In this document: positions 1 through 5,151 of the stretch, in pieces
How the letters are laid out: every line of letters starts with the position of its first letter
How positions within the stretch are numbered: position 1 is the first letter of the stretch
Made by a program: the position numbers and the translations under genes
DNA from: JAJPHJ01 sp035622315
GTDB lineage: Bacteria > Vulcanimicrobiota > Vulcanimicrobiia > Eremiobacterales > Eremiobacteraceae
NCBI GenBank assembly: GCA_035622315.1
Contig: DASPVP010000052.1
Span: forward strand, 1-6,586
Direction of reading: 5' to 3'
Length of the DNA: 6,586 nucleotides
Notes under the pieces: model-generated
Databases searched by the model: none
Told to the model about the DNA's origin: nothing
What the model saw: only the letters and a program-made list of their open reading frames with translations

Positions 1-189
1 GCGCTTGCACGCCGCCCACTCCTCGCTCTGTCGCTGCCCCGAAAAAGACCTGTTAGGAATGAGAGCGCCTCATCGCGCTCGGGTCCCGCTCGCTAGATGT
101 CGGAAACCCTGTTCACACCATTGTGCATATTTCGCACAAGCGCGCCAAATGGCGTTTTGGGCACGGCGTTAGGCCCAAAGACCCGCAAA

Positions 190-217
190 AAGAAAGGGGA
201 GCCCGTGGGCTCCCCCT
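190..217 (-). terminator. Intrinsic terminator downstream of the 32-aa peptide gene
   Basis: There is a perfect 9-bp inverted repeat, GGGGAGCCC (196-204) and GGGCTCCCC (207-215). Read on the minus strand it is followed at once by TTTCTTTTTG, the U-tract of a Rho-independent terminator. On the plus strand the stem is followed by CTTCACC, so the terminator works in the minus direction. It lies about 30 nt after the stop codon of the small peptide gene at 246-344. That supports this gene being a genuine short transcription unit that ends here. Confidence 0.85.
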
Positions 218-245
218 TCACCAACGTGGTGTTTCTGCCGACCTG

Positions 246-344
246 CTAGGCGCACTCAGTGACGAGGCTGCAGTTTTGGCCGAGCACGTCACCAAGCGCG
301 GCTTTGATATCGACAGAAGCCACGATGTGCGGGGTCGTATACAT
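246..344 (-). CDS. Short Cys-containing peptide, probable RiPP precursor (copy 1, 32 aa)
   Basis: This 32-residue peptide begins MYTTPHIVAS, continues with Asp12, and has Leu-Gly at 21-22. Its polar tail, GQNCSLVTECA (22-32), contains two cysteines. ATG at 344 is preceded by GGGAGGAG (353-360) at 8-nt spacing. A TATAAT promoter lies just upstream and an intrinsic terminator follows. Residues 1-22 match the peptide encoded at 490-585 at 12 of 22 positions. Six of those identical residues (Thr, Pro, Val, Ala, Ser, Asp) use different synonymous codons, so the protein sequence appears to be under selection. A conserved N-terminal half with a variable Cys-bearing tail is the leader/core plan of RiPP precursors. 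Tyr2-x-x-Pro5-x-Ile7 resembles the YxxPxL element bound by RRE domains in lasso-peptide systems. The modification class is unknown. A signalling peptide is an alternative. I recognise no named family. Confidence 0.75.
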   Translation of the reverse strand: MYTTPHIVASVDIKAALGDVLGQNCSLVTECA

Positions 345-352
345 GAAGTGTA

Positions 353-360
353 CTCCTCCC
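353..360 (-). promoter_or_regulatory. Strong ribosome binding site of peptide copy 1
   Basis: On the minus strand GGGAGGAG ends 8 nt before ATG 344. It is among the best Shine-Dalgarno matches in the window and fixes the start of a gene too short to call on length. Confidence 0.75.
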
Positions 361-367
361 GCAAATG

Positions 368-396
368 ATTATAGCAAAGTCCGCCGGGGCACCCAA
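368..396 (-). promoter_or_regulatory. Sigma-70-type promoter of peptide copy 1
   Basis: On the minus strand a perfect TATAAT (368-373) lies 17 nt downstream of TTGGGT (391-396), which keeps the conserved TTG of a -35 element. The predicted start near 361 gives a leader of only about 17 nt, just enough to hold the ribosome binding site. Peptide copy 1 therefore seems to be transcribed from its own promoter and not only by read-through from copy 2. Confidence 0.65.
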
Positions 397-433
397 TTGA
401 GGCGAAGGGCTCAATCGCAGCTCTGGCGTGCGA

Positions 434-460
434 AGGGCGGCAACCTTACGGCGCCGCCCT
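434..460 (-). terminator. Hairpin after peptide copy 2 (weak terminator or mRNA end)
   Basis: There is a perfect 8-bp stem, AGGGCGGC (434-441) and GCCGCCCT (453-460), with an 11-nt loop, about 30 nt past the stop codon of the gene at 490-585. On the minus strand only TT follows, so it lacks a real U-tract. It may be a weak or factor-dependent terminator, or a 3' stabilising hairpin. Placement between two minus-strand genes favours a 3'-end role, but this is inference. Confidence 0.4.
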
Positions 461-489
461 CTGCTTTCGACCGATCGTCGAACGCGATG

Positions 490-585
490 TTAGCTCGGAT
501 AGCAGCTGCCGTCGTGATGGCCGAGCGCAGCCGCAAGCACGACACTCGCGTCGAGCGATGCGACGATTTTGGGTGAGGTATACAT
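490..585 (-). CDS. Short Cys-containing peptide, probable RiPP precursor (copy 2, 31 aa)
   Basis: This 31-residue peptide begins MYTSPKIVAS, then Leu11-Asp12, an Ala/Val-rich helix-like stretch (13-20), and Leu21-Gly22. Its tail, GHHDGSCYPS (22-31), has one cysteine. ATG at 585 is preceded by TTAGGAGA (596-603); AGGAG ends 11 nt before the start. The frame stays open upstream to a TTG at 696, but that extension has no counterpart in the copy at 246-344. The internal ATG has the ribosome binding site and lines up exactly with the paralogue's start, so I use it. As in copy 1, the first 22 residues look like a leader and the divergent tail like a core peptide. No modification enzyme, protease or immunity gene can be identified in the window, so RiPP is inference from architecture only. 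Confidence 0.75.
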   Translation of the reverse strand: MYTSPKIVASLDASVVLAAALGHHDGSCYPS

Positions 586-618
586 GCGGATGATTTCTCC
601 TAAGAGCTCTAGGTGATG

Positions 619-663
619 GAGCGCATCATCGCGCCCGTTCGCATGGTGTAACCCGATGCGCTC
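619..663. repeat. Perfect 8-bp inverted repeat between peptide copy 2 and the ABC transporter
   Basis: GAGCGCAT (619-626) and ATGCGCTC (656-663) are perfect inverted arms around a 29-nt spacer. The element starts 34 nt upstream of the copy 2 start codon, in what would be its 5' leader, within the divergent intergenic region. It could be a leader hairpin or a repressor operator. The sequence does not distinguish these. Confidence 0.5.
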
Positions 664-732
664 TTTGCCTTCTTTTGGCAGGCGCCATCTCCTCAAAGCA
701 TTTGGTTGTCTCGCTGTGAAGCGAAAGGCTTA

Positions 733-738
733 CTTATA
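733..738 (-). promoter_or_regulatory. Possible -10 element for peptide copy 2
   Basis: TATAAG on the minus strand is the only clear -10-like hexamer upstream of copy 2. No good -35 lies 16-18 nt further upstream. Use of this site would give a leader of about 140 nt containing the 619-663 inverted repeat. Weakly supported. Confidence 0.25.
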
Positions 739-796
739 TGATGCTCGACCGTGCGCGTTTCAGGACCGTGGACCGGCTGCCGATATTCTATGGCAT

Positions 797-1513
797 ATGA
801 CGAACGATGGTGGACTGTCCGTCGCGCATCTCACGCGACGATTCGGCAAGCTCACCGCAGTCGACGATCTGACGTTCCATGCTGCGCGCGGATCGATTCT
901 CGGTCTGCTCGGGCCGAACGGCGCCGGCAAGACCACGACGCTCTTGTGTCTCGCCGGCCTCTTGCGCCCAGATAGCGGCGCGCTCGCGCTCGACGGCGTC
1001 GAGCTCGGCGCGGATCGGGGCCGTGTCGTCTCGCTCATCCCCGAGACGCCCGAGGTCTACCCGATGCTCACCGTCTGGGAGCATTTGGTGTTCGTCGCGC
1101 GCAGCTGCAAGCTCGACCCATCCTGGCGCACGCGTGCTACCAACCTGCTCCAACGCTTGGATCTGTACGACCGGCGCGACACGCTCGGAGAAGCGCTGTC
1201 GAAAGGTATGCGCCAGAAAACGCTCATCGCCGCGACGGTGCTCGCGCAAGCGCCCGTGTTGCTGCTCGACGAGCCGATGATCGGGCTCGACCCGAAAGGA
1301 CAGCGCGAGTTGCGGGCGATCCTTACCGAACTGCGCGACGACGGTTCGGCGGTCGTGCTCTCCACCCACTTGCTCGAGTCCGCCGAAGCGATCTGCGATC
1401 AGGTGCTCGTGCTCAACCGGGGACAGGCGGTGATCAGCGCGCCGATCGCCGAGCTGCGCTTCGGCGAGTTCGGGCGCAGCCTAGAAGACGTGTTCTTGGA
1501 AGCGACGCGGTGA
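797..1513 (+). CDS. ABC transporter ATP-binding protein, EcsA-like
   Basis: This is the cytoplasmic ATPase subunit of an ABC-2 type transporter, 238 aa from ATG 797. Visible motifs are Walker A GPNGAGKTT (39-47), a Q-loop region where Glu83 replaces the usual Gln (IPETPEVYPMLTVWEHL, 81-97), the signature LSKGM (134-138) in place of LSGGQ, Walker B VLLLDE (154-159) with catalytic Glu159, D-loop GLDP (163-166) and switch His191. The SKGMRQK signature and the PE-x-P-x-x-Y form of the Q-loop are typical of EcsA-type ATPases. The frame is open back to 656, but those residues precede the normal start of the domain (LSVAHLTRRFG, 7-17). No Shine-Dalgarno precedes ATG 797; TATTCT at 784-789 ends 7 nt before it, so the message may be leaderless. 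It overlaps the permease gene by 4 nt (GTGA). The substrate is unknown. Confidence 0.9.
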   Translation: MTNDGGLSVAHLTRRFGKLTAVDDLTFHAARGSILGLLGPNGAGKTTTLLCLAGLLRPDSGALALDGVELGADRGRVVSLIPETPEVYPMLTVWEHLVFVARSCKLDPSWRTRATNLLQRLDLYDRRDTLGEALSKGMRQKTLIAATVLAQAPVLLLDEPMIGLDPKGQRELRAILTELRDDGSAVVLSTHLLESAEAICDQVLVLNRGQAVISAPIAELRFGEFGRSLEDVFLEATR

Positions 1514-3135
1514 GCGGCGCCGGAGCGCTTTTCTATCTCGAACTGCGCATGGCGCTCAACCGCATGCGCATGTTGCTCCATGAACCCGGACGACTCGTGC
1601 TGTGGGCGCTGTTCTTGGCCTGGCTTGGCCTCTTCTTCCTCACCCGCGCGGCGCACATCTCGGGCGGACCGCTCAGCCTCTTGCTGCCGCAGGGCGTGCA
1701 TCTTTTCTACGCCTTCGTTCCGGCTGCGTACATCGTGCTCGTGGGAGGCGCCATCCGCTCCGGCAGTCGCCGGCCGCCGGCGACGTTCGCGTATCCCGCC
1801 GACGCGCGCTTTCTGTTCGGCTCGCGGCTCAACCATGTCTTGGTCGTGCTCTGGCTGCAACTGCGCGAGATCTTTTTTTCGGGAAGCCGGGTCTTCTTGG
1901 GGCTCTTCTTCATCTCGTGGAACTTCGCGGGCAGCGCCGCAGGATTGTTCGTCGCCACCGCGGCGCTGCTGTGCGCGTACGTCATCGCGTTCGGGATCCG
2001 CATGCCCATCTTTTTGGCGCAGCGCCGCATGCCCGAGGTGCCCTTCGGCACGTTCGGCGTCGCCTTGATGTGCGCAGGCGGGTTGACGCTCGCGTTTCCC
2101 ATCGCGCTCTCGTATATGTCGGGGGGCATGCACCTCAGCCAAATCGCGGCACAGACGACCGTCTTCCCTCCGGGCTCGTGGATCGTCGAAGCGCTTGCGG
2201 GAGATCGGCGCGCGCTGCTCCTGCTGGCAGTGCTTGCGCTTGCCGTGGTCGCCTGCGGTTCGGTTGCGGCGACCGATGCTTACCCCGAGATCTGGGAGGC
2301 CTCGTCGCGATTGTACGCGCTTCGGTCGCTCATCCAGAGCGGTCAAGGCCTTTGGAACGCGCAGGCGATCCGAGCGTTACGTGATTCGCAGCGCACCGCG
2401 CAAACGGTCCGCCCGGAGCAAGCGAGATCGTCCGATGGACGACGCGTGCCCGCGGGCGCGCTCGTCTTCTTCTGGAAGGATTGGATCGCCATGCGCCGCG
2501 CCCAAGGCGGCTTAGGCGGACCAATCGTCTGGGCGGTCGCCGCGGTTGCGGCCGGCTATCTCGTCGGATTGGCTGCGAACGCGCTCAGCGTGTTCTTGCT
2601 CGCGGGCCCGCTCATCGGGATCGCCAACGTCTTCATCGTCATCGGGTCGCAAAGCTCGATCCAGCTAGGCATGGAGTTGCGACGGCCGATCTGGTGGCTT
2701 GCCCACTGCAGCGTGCGCGATCGCGTGTTGGCGTGGGTCGCGGGGACCACGATGCGCGCCGGCCCGCCGCTCGCTGCGGGCGCACTCGCGACCGGGATCG
2801 CCATGCGCTCGTGGCCTGTGATTCTTTCTTGCGTGCCGCTCGTCTGGATGGCCCTCTTGCTCGTGCAAAGCATTGGCGTCGCGTCCTACGTGGTGCTGCC
2901 TGGACGGAACGATCTGCGTGGTCCAGGGTTCATGCTTCGCATCTTCGTCACATATCTCGCGCTCGCGCCGCCGGCCCTTGCGTGGGCGCTCGTCCAGAGC
3001 GTGACGGCGAGCGCCGGACTTGGCGTGCTGGCGTGCCTCGGCTTTGCCGCGTGCGAGGCCTGGCTTTTGACGAGTATCGCCGCCAAACGGCTCGCGCAAA
3101 ACGCGATGGCCTACGCGGCCGCCGACGCGCGTTAG
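1510..3135 (+). CDS. ABC transporter permease, putative ABC exporter family
   Basis: This 541-residue integral membrane protein starts at GTG 1510 inside the stop of the ATPase gene (GTGA), which indicates translational coupling and a shared complex. Hydrophobic segments lie near 29-45, 65-82, 128-163, 180-203, 235-255, 338-357, 361-380, 406-431, 436-460, 476-496 and 502-523. They form two membrane halves around a polar stretch (256-337) that contains FFWKDW (320-325). PADARFLFGSRL (96-107), after the second segment, resembles the PAD-x-x-FLF element of the putative ABC exporter family (Pfam ABC_export, by memory). This family usually pairs with EcsA-like ATPases, consistent with the neighbour. 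There is no ATPase or exported domain. The transported substrate cannot be read from the sequence. Its position next to the peptide genes permits, but does not show, a role in peptide export or self-protection. The stop codon overlaps that of the convergent CDGSH gene. Confidence 0.85.
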   Translation: MSGAGALFYLELRMALNRMRMLLHEPGRLVLWALFLAWLGLFFLTRAAHISGGPLSLLLPQGVHLFYAFVPAAYIVLVGGAIRSGSRRPPATFAYPADARFLFGSRLNHVLVVLWLQLREIFFSGSRVFLGLFFISWNFAGSAAGLFVATAALLCAYVIAFGIRMPIFLAQRRMPEVPFGTFGVALMCAGGLTLAFPIALSYMSGGMHLSQIAAQTTVFPPGSWIVEALAGDRRALLLLAVLALAVVACGSVAATDAYPEIWEASSRLYALRSLIQSGQGLWNAQAIRALRDSQRTAQTVRPEQARSSDGRRVPAGALVFFWKDWIAMRRAQGGLGGPIVWAVAAVAAGYLVGLAANALSVFLLAGPLIGIANVFIVIGSQSSIQLGMELRRPIWWLAHCSVRDRVLAWVAGTTMRAGPPLAAGALATGIAMRSWPVILSCVPLVWMALLLVQSIGVASYVVLPGRNDLRGPGFMLRIFVTYLALAPPALAWALVQSVTASAGLGVLACLGFAACEAWLLTSIAAKRLAQNAMAYAAADAR

Positions 3136-3821
3136 AAAAGCCCGTCCTTGAAACCGGCCGCGAAATGGCTGCCGTCGCAAAACGGCTTGTTCTGGGATTT
3201 GCCGCAGCGGCACAGCGTCACTCGGTTGCGCACTTCGTAGGGAGTGCCGTCGGCCGAGTGGACGGGGATCTTGCCGCGCACCCACAGCGGGCCGCTGCGA
3301 TCCTCGCTCGGATCTTCGACCACGCCGATCGAAGGTGCAAGCTCGGGCTCGAGCACGGCGCCTGAGTGCTTGTCGCGCAGCACGAGCCTGCCTGACGGAC
3401 AGCGGACCACCTCGTGGGTGACGAGCTCGCGCGCTTTTTCGCCGCTCTCTTCGACGAGATTCCACGCCGAACCAAAGTTGTCGCAAAAACGCGCACCGAC
3501 GCAGAACGATTGCGCGTCGAAGAGCTCGAGCGATGGTCCGTTGATGACTTCCGCCTGTTCTGCGAAGCTCGCGCGGCTCGCAACTTCGGTGCCGTCGAAC
3601 CCATTCGTGAGGTGGGTGCCGTCGCAGAACGGCTTGTTCGCAGATCCGCCGCAACGGCACAACCTGACTGCGGGAGCGGCGGGAAAGGATCGGCCGCGCG
3701 CCCACTCCCACGATCCACCCTCTTCGTTTGTGGCGATCGTCTCGACCGCGACCGGCACGGAGCCGGTCACGATGTAGGGACCGTTCTTGCTCACGACGAC
3801 CTTGGGGGCGACTGGATCCAA
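3132..3821 (-). CDS. Double CDGSH iron-sulfur protein
   Basis: This 229-aa protein has two CDGSH-type [2Fe-2S] sites. The first is CRCGGSANKPFCDGTH (55-70), ligands Cys55, Cys57, Cys66 and His70. The second is CRCGKSQNKPFCDGSH (204-219), ligands Cys204, Cys206, Cys215 and His219. Each site keeps the three-Cys/one-His set. An N-terminal strand, KVVVSKNGPYIV (7-18), and a central region with Cys107, Cys113 and Cys141 are typical of the longer bacterial CDGSH proteins; the central cysteines may hold a further site. No signal peptide is seen, so it is probably cytosolic. Redox or Fe-S/electron transfer functions are known for the domain, but the role here is unknown. The start is TTG 3821 with a weak GAAAGAAG upstream. 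GTG at residue 10 is possible but would cut the conserved first strand. It is last in the minus-strand run, 24 nt after the zinc-ribbon gene, and converges on the permease gene. Confidence 0.9.
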   Translation of the reverse strand: MDPVAPKVVVSKNGPYIVTGSVPVAVETIATNEEGGSWEWARGRSFPAAPAVRLCRCGGSANKPFCDGTHLTNGFDGTEVASRASFAEQAEVINGPSLELFDAQSFCVGARFCDNFGSAWNLVEESGEKARELVTHEVVRCPSGRLVLRDKHSGAVLEPELAPSIGVVEDPSEDRSGPLWVRGKIPVHSADGTPYEVRNRVTLCRCGKSQNKPFCDGSHFAAGFKDGLF

Positions 3822-3845
3822 GTTGTGCTTCTTTCGCAGAGCGGG

Positions 3846-4142
3846 TTAGCGGCGGCGGCGCACCGACTTGCGCAGCGCTTTGACCGCTTTGCCGACGTGC
3901 TGACGAACCACGCCGCGTACGATCGACTCAACTTCCTTCTTCTGCGGGTAACGCGCGAGCTGCGGCACCACACCCACCACGACCTGACACGAGGTGCACG
4001 CGACCGTCCAAATCGTCAGCTCGCCTCCGGCGCGCTCCGGTCGCGCGCGGAAGGTCGACGCCTTGAGACAGTGCGGGCACTTGCGCTTGAAGATCTCGCG
4101 ATCGAGTTCGAGCGCGCGGCGCTTGCGTTTGCGAGCCGCCAT
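3846..4142 (-). CDS. Small basic zinc-ribbon protein, function unknown
   Basis: This 98-residue protein has Cys22-Pro-His-Cys25 and Cys49-Thr-Ser-Cys52, the two CxxC knuckles of a zinc ribbon, separated by a 23-residue beta-rich segment. Both ends are strongly basic: ARKRKRR near the N-terminus, and a lysine/arginine-rich helix-like tail ending in four arginines. That charge pattern suggests binding to nucleic acid or ribosomes, but this is inference. It starts 10 nt after the stop of the solute-binding protein gene with no clear Shine-Dalgarno, so translation is probably coupled. The next gene in the same direction is the CDGSH protein, 24 nt on. I recognise no named family. The paired CxxC motifs, the spacing in the run and the absence of a better frame support it as real. 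Confidence 0.7.
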   Translation of the reverse strand: MAARKRKRRALELDREIFKRKCPHCLKASTFRARPERAGGELTIWTVACTSCQVVVGVVPQLARYPQKKEVESIVRGVVRQHVGKAVKALRKSVRRRR

Positions 4143-4152
4143 CGGCTGCGGC

Positions 4153-5049
4153 CTAGCGGCGCGTGAGGTCGACGCCGAAATAGTGCAGGGAAAGCCGCGT
4201 GAGCGTGCCGTCCTTATGCATGGCGTTCACCGCCGCGTCGACCGCTTGATAGAATCGTTTCGGGTCCAAGGGGCTGCTCTTATCGATGGCCACCGCGGCG
4301 TCCTCGTAGAACACCGGCGTGCCGACGATCCGGAACGGTTTGCCCGCCTTGATCTGGAACGCGGCGAACGGATACGAAGTCAGCGCGCCGTCGAGCTTGA
4401 CGCCGTCGCCGAGCGCGAGGTCGTTCAGCGCCAGCTGGTCGGTGTCGTAGGGAATCGCGCGCGCTTGCGGCGCGGGGATCAGGATGTTCTCGTTCGTGAG
4501 GTCGAGATGGCCTTCGAGGTACGCTTGATAGGTCGTCGCCGTGCCGACGCCGATGCGCCGGCCTGAGAGCTGGTCGATCGAGGTGACCTTGCTCTGCTTG
4601 TTCACGACGAACGCGGCGGGGATGTAATAGTAGGGCTGCGTGAAGTAAAGCACGCGCTGGCGATCGCGCGTGATCGTCATCGAGTCGACGTTCACGTCCC
4701 AACGCCCGTTCCAGTTCCCGCCGCTGATGACGTCGAAGTTGATGTCGAGGAATTGCGGCTGCACGCCCAGGCGGCGCGCGATCTCGCGGCCGACATCGAT
4801 GTCGAAGCCGCGCCACACGCCTTCAGGCGTACGGAACGAGAGGGGCTCGTAGTTCGCATCGGTCGAGATGAGGAGCTTGCCGCGCTTGCGGACCTCGCTC
4901 AAGAGATCCGAGACACCGGCCACGGCGGATGCATTCTCCTGGGGCGCACTGCCGCTTGGCGACGACGACGTGCACGCGGCACAGGTCGCAAACGCGACCA
5001 CGATCGCGCTCACCGCGAAGAACCGTTGCACGCGCAAAGGCGACTTCAC
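4153..5049 (-). CDS. Extracellular solute-binding protein, family 3 (amino-acid-type ABC uptake)
   Basis: This 298-aa exported protein captures a small ligand outside the membrane for an ABC importer; no importer subunits are in the window. Residues 1-26 are a signal sequence with hydrophobic core AVSAIVVAFA (12-21) and Cys26 before a Ser/Pro linker. The site CAAC (23-26) resembles a lipobox but has Cys at -3, so lipidation is uncertain. Family hallmarks are Y-x-P-L-S-F (67-72), GFDIDVGREIARRLG (81-95) and SMTITRDRQR (123-132), where Arg130 matches the Arg that binds the alpha-carboxylate. At LDGALTSYP (219-227) the Asp that holds the alpha-amino group in HisJ-type proteins appears as Ser225 by eye alignment, so the ligand may not be a standard amino acid. 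It starts at GTG 5049, with GAGG 7 nt upstream. Two short genes follow at 10 and 24 nt. Confidence 0.88.
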   Translation of the reverse strand: MKSPLRVQRFFAVSAIVVAFATCAACTSSSPSGSAPQENASAVAGVSDLLSEVRKRGKLLISTDANYEPLSFRTPEGVWRGFDIDVGREIARRLGVQPQFLDINFDVISGGNWNGRWDVNVDSMTITRDRQRVLYFTQPYYYIPAAFVVNKQSKVTSIDQLSGRRIGVGTATTYQAYLEGHLDLTNENILIPAPQARAIPYDTDQLALNDLALGDGVKLDGALTSYPFAAFQIKAGKPFRIVGTPVFYEDAAVAIDKSSPLDPKRFYQAVDAAVNAMHKDGTLTRLSLHYFGVDLTRR

Positions 5050-5060
5050 CGTCCACCCTC

Positions 5061-5085
5061 GGACCGGGCCGCTATAAAACGGTCC
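5061..5085. repeat. Inverted repeat around a TATA-like box upstream of the solute-binding protein gene
   Basis: GGACCG (5061-5066) and CGGTCC (5080-5085) are perfect inverted arms around a 13-bp centre that holds the only AT-rich box (TTTTATAG on the minus strand) upstream of GTG 5049. An operator over the promoter of the 5049-3132 gene run is plausible. No good -35 accompanies the box, so the promoter itself is unproven. Confidence 0.4.
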
Positions 5086-5151
5086 GGTTGTCCCTTCTGC
5101 TCTCGCCTTGGCTACATTATCAAGGACGGCGCGCCTGACCTGCGCCGCGCG

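Noticed and set aside
123..576. Plus-strand frames at 123-368 and 259-576
   Set aside because: Low-complexity Arg/Ala/Ser-rich products, no ribosome binding site, and they run antisense to the two conserved peptides, their promoter and the terminator.
246..585. Calling the short peptides lasso peptides
   Set aside because: The leader has a YxxPxI element, but the tails lack a plausible macrolactam ring plus threaded tail, and no B or C proteins are visible.
627..688. 20-codon minus-strand frame starting at ATG 688 after GAGGAG
   Set aside because: The AGGAG directly abuts the ATG with no spacing, so it cannot serve as its ribosome binding site, and the peptide resembles nothing else in the window.
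490..696. Longer 68-codon version of peptide copy 2 starting at TTG 696
   Set aside because: The extra 37 residues have no match in the paralogue, while the internal ATG 585 has a ribosome binding site and aligns with the paralogue's start.
656..796. N-terminal extension of the ABC ATPase to ATG 656
   Set aside because: These 47 residues precede the normal start of the ATPase domain, look unrelated to the family and overlap the arm of the inverted repeat. ATG 797 gives the usual length.
1399..2346. 315-codon minus-strand frame opposite the ABC genes
   Set aside because: Its Arg/Glu/His-rich composition is typical of an antisense shadow in GC-rich DNA; the plus-strand frames carry clear ABC motifs and membrane helices.
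2665..3711. 348-codon minus-strand frame spanning the permease and CDGSH genes
   Set aside because: It is an Arg-rich shadow in another frame of two well-supported genes and shows no domain.
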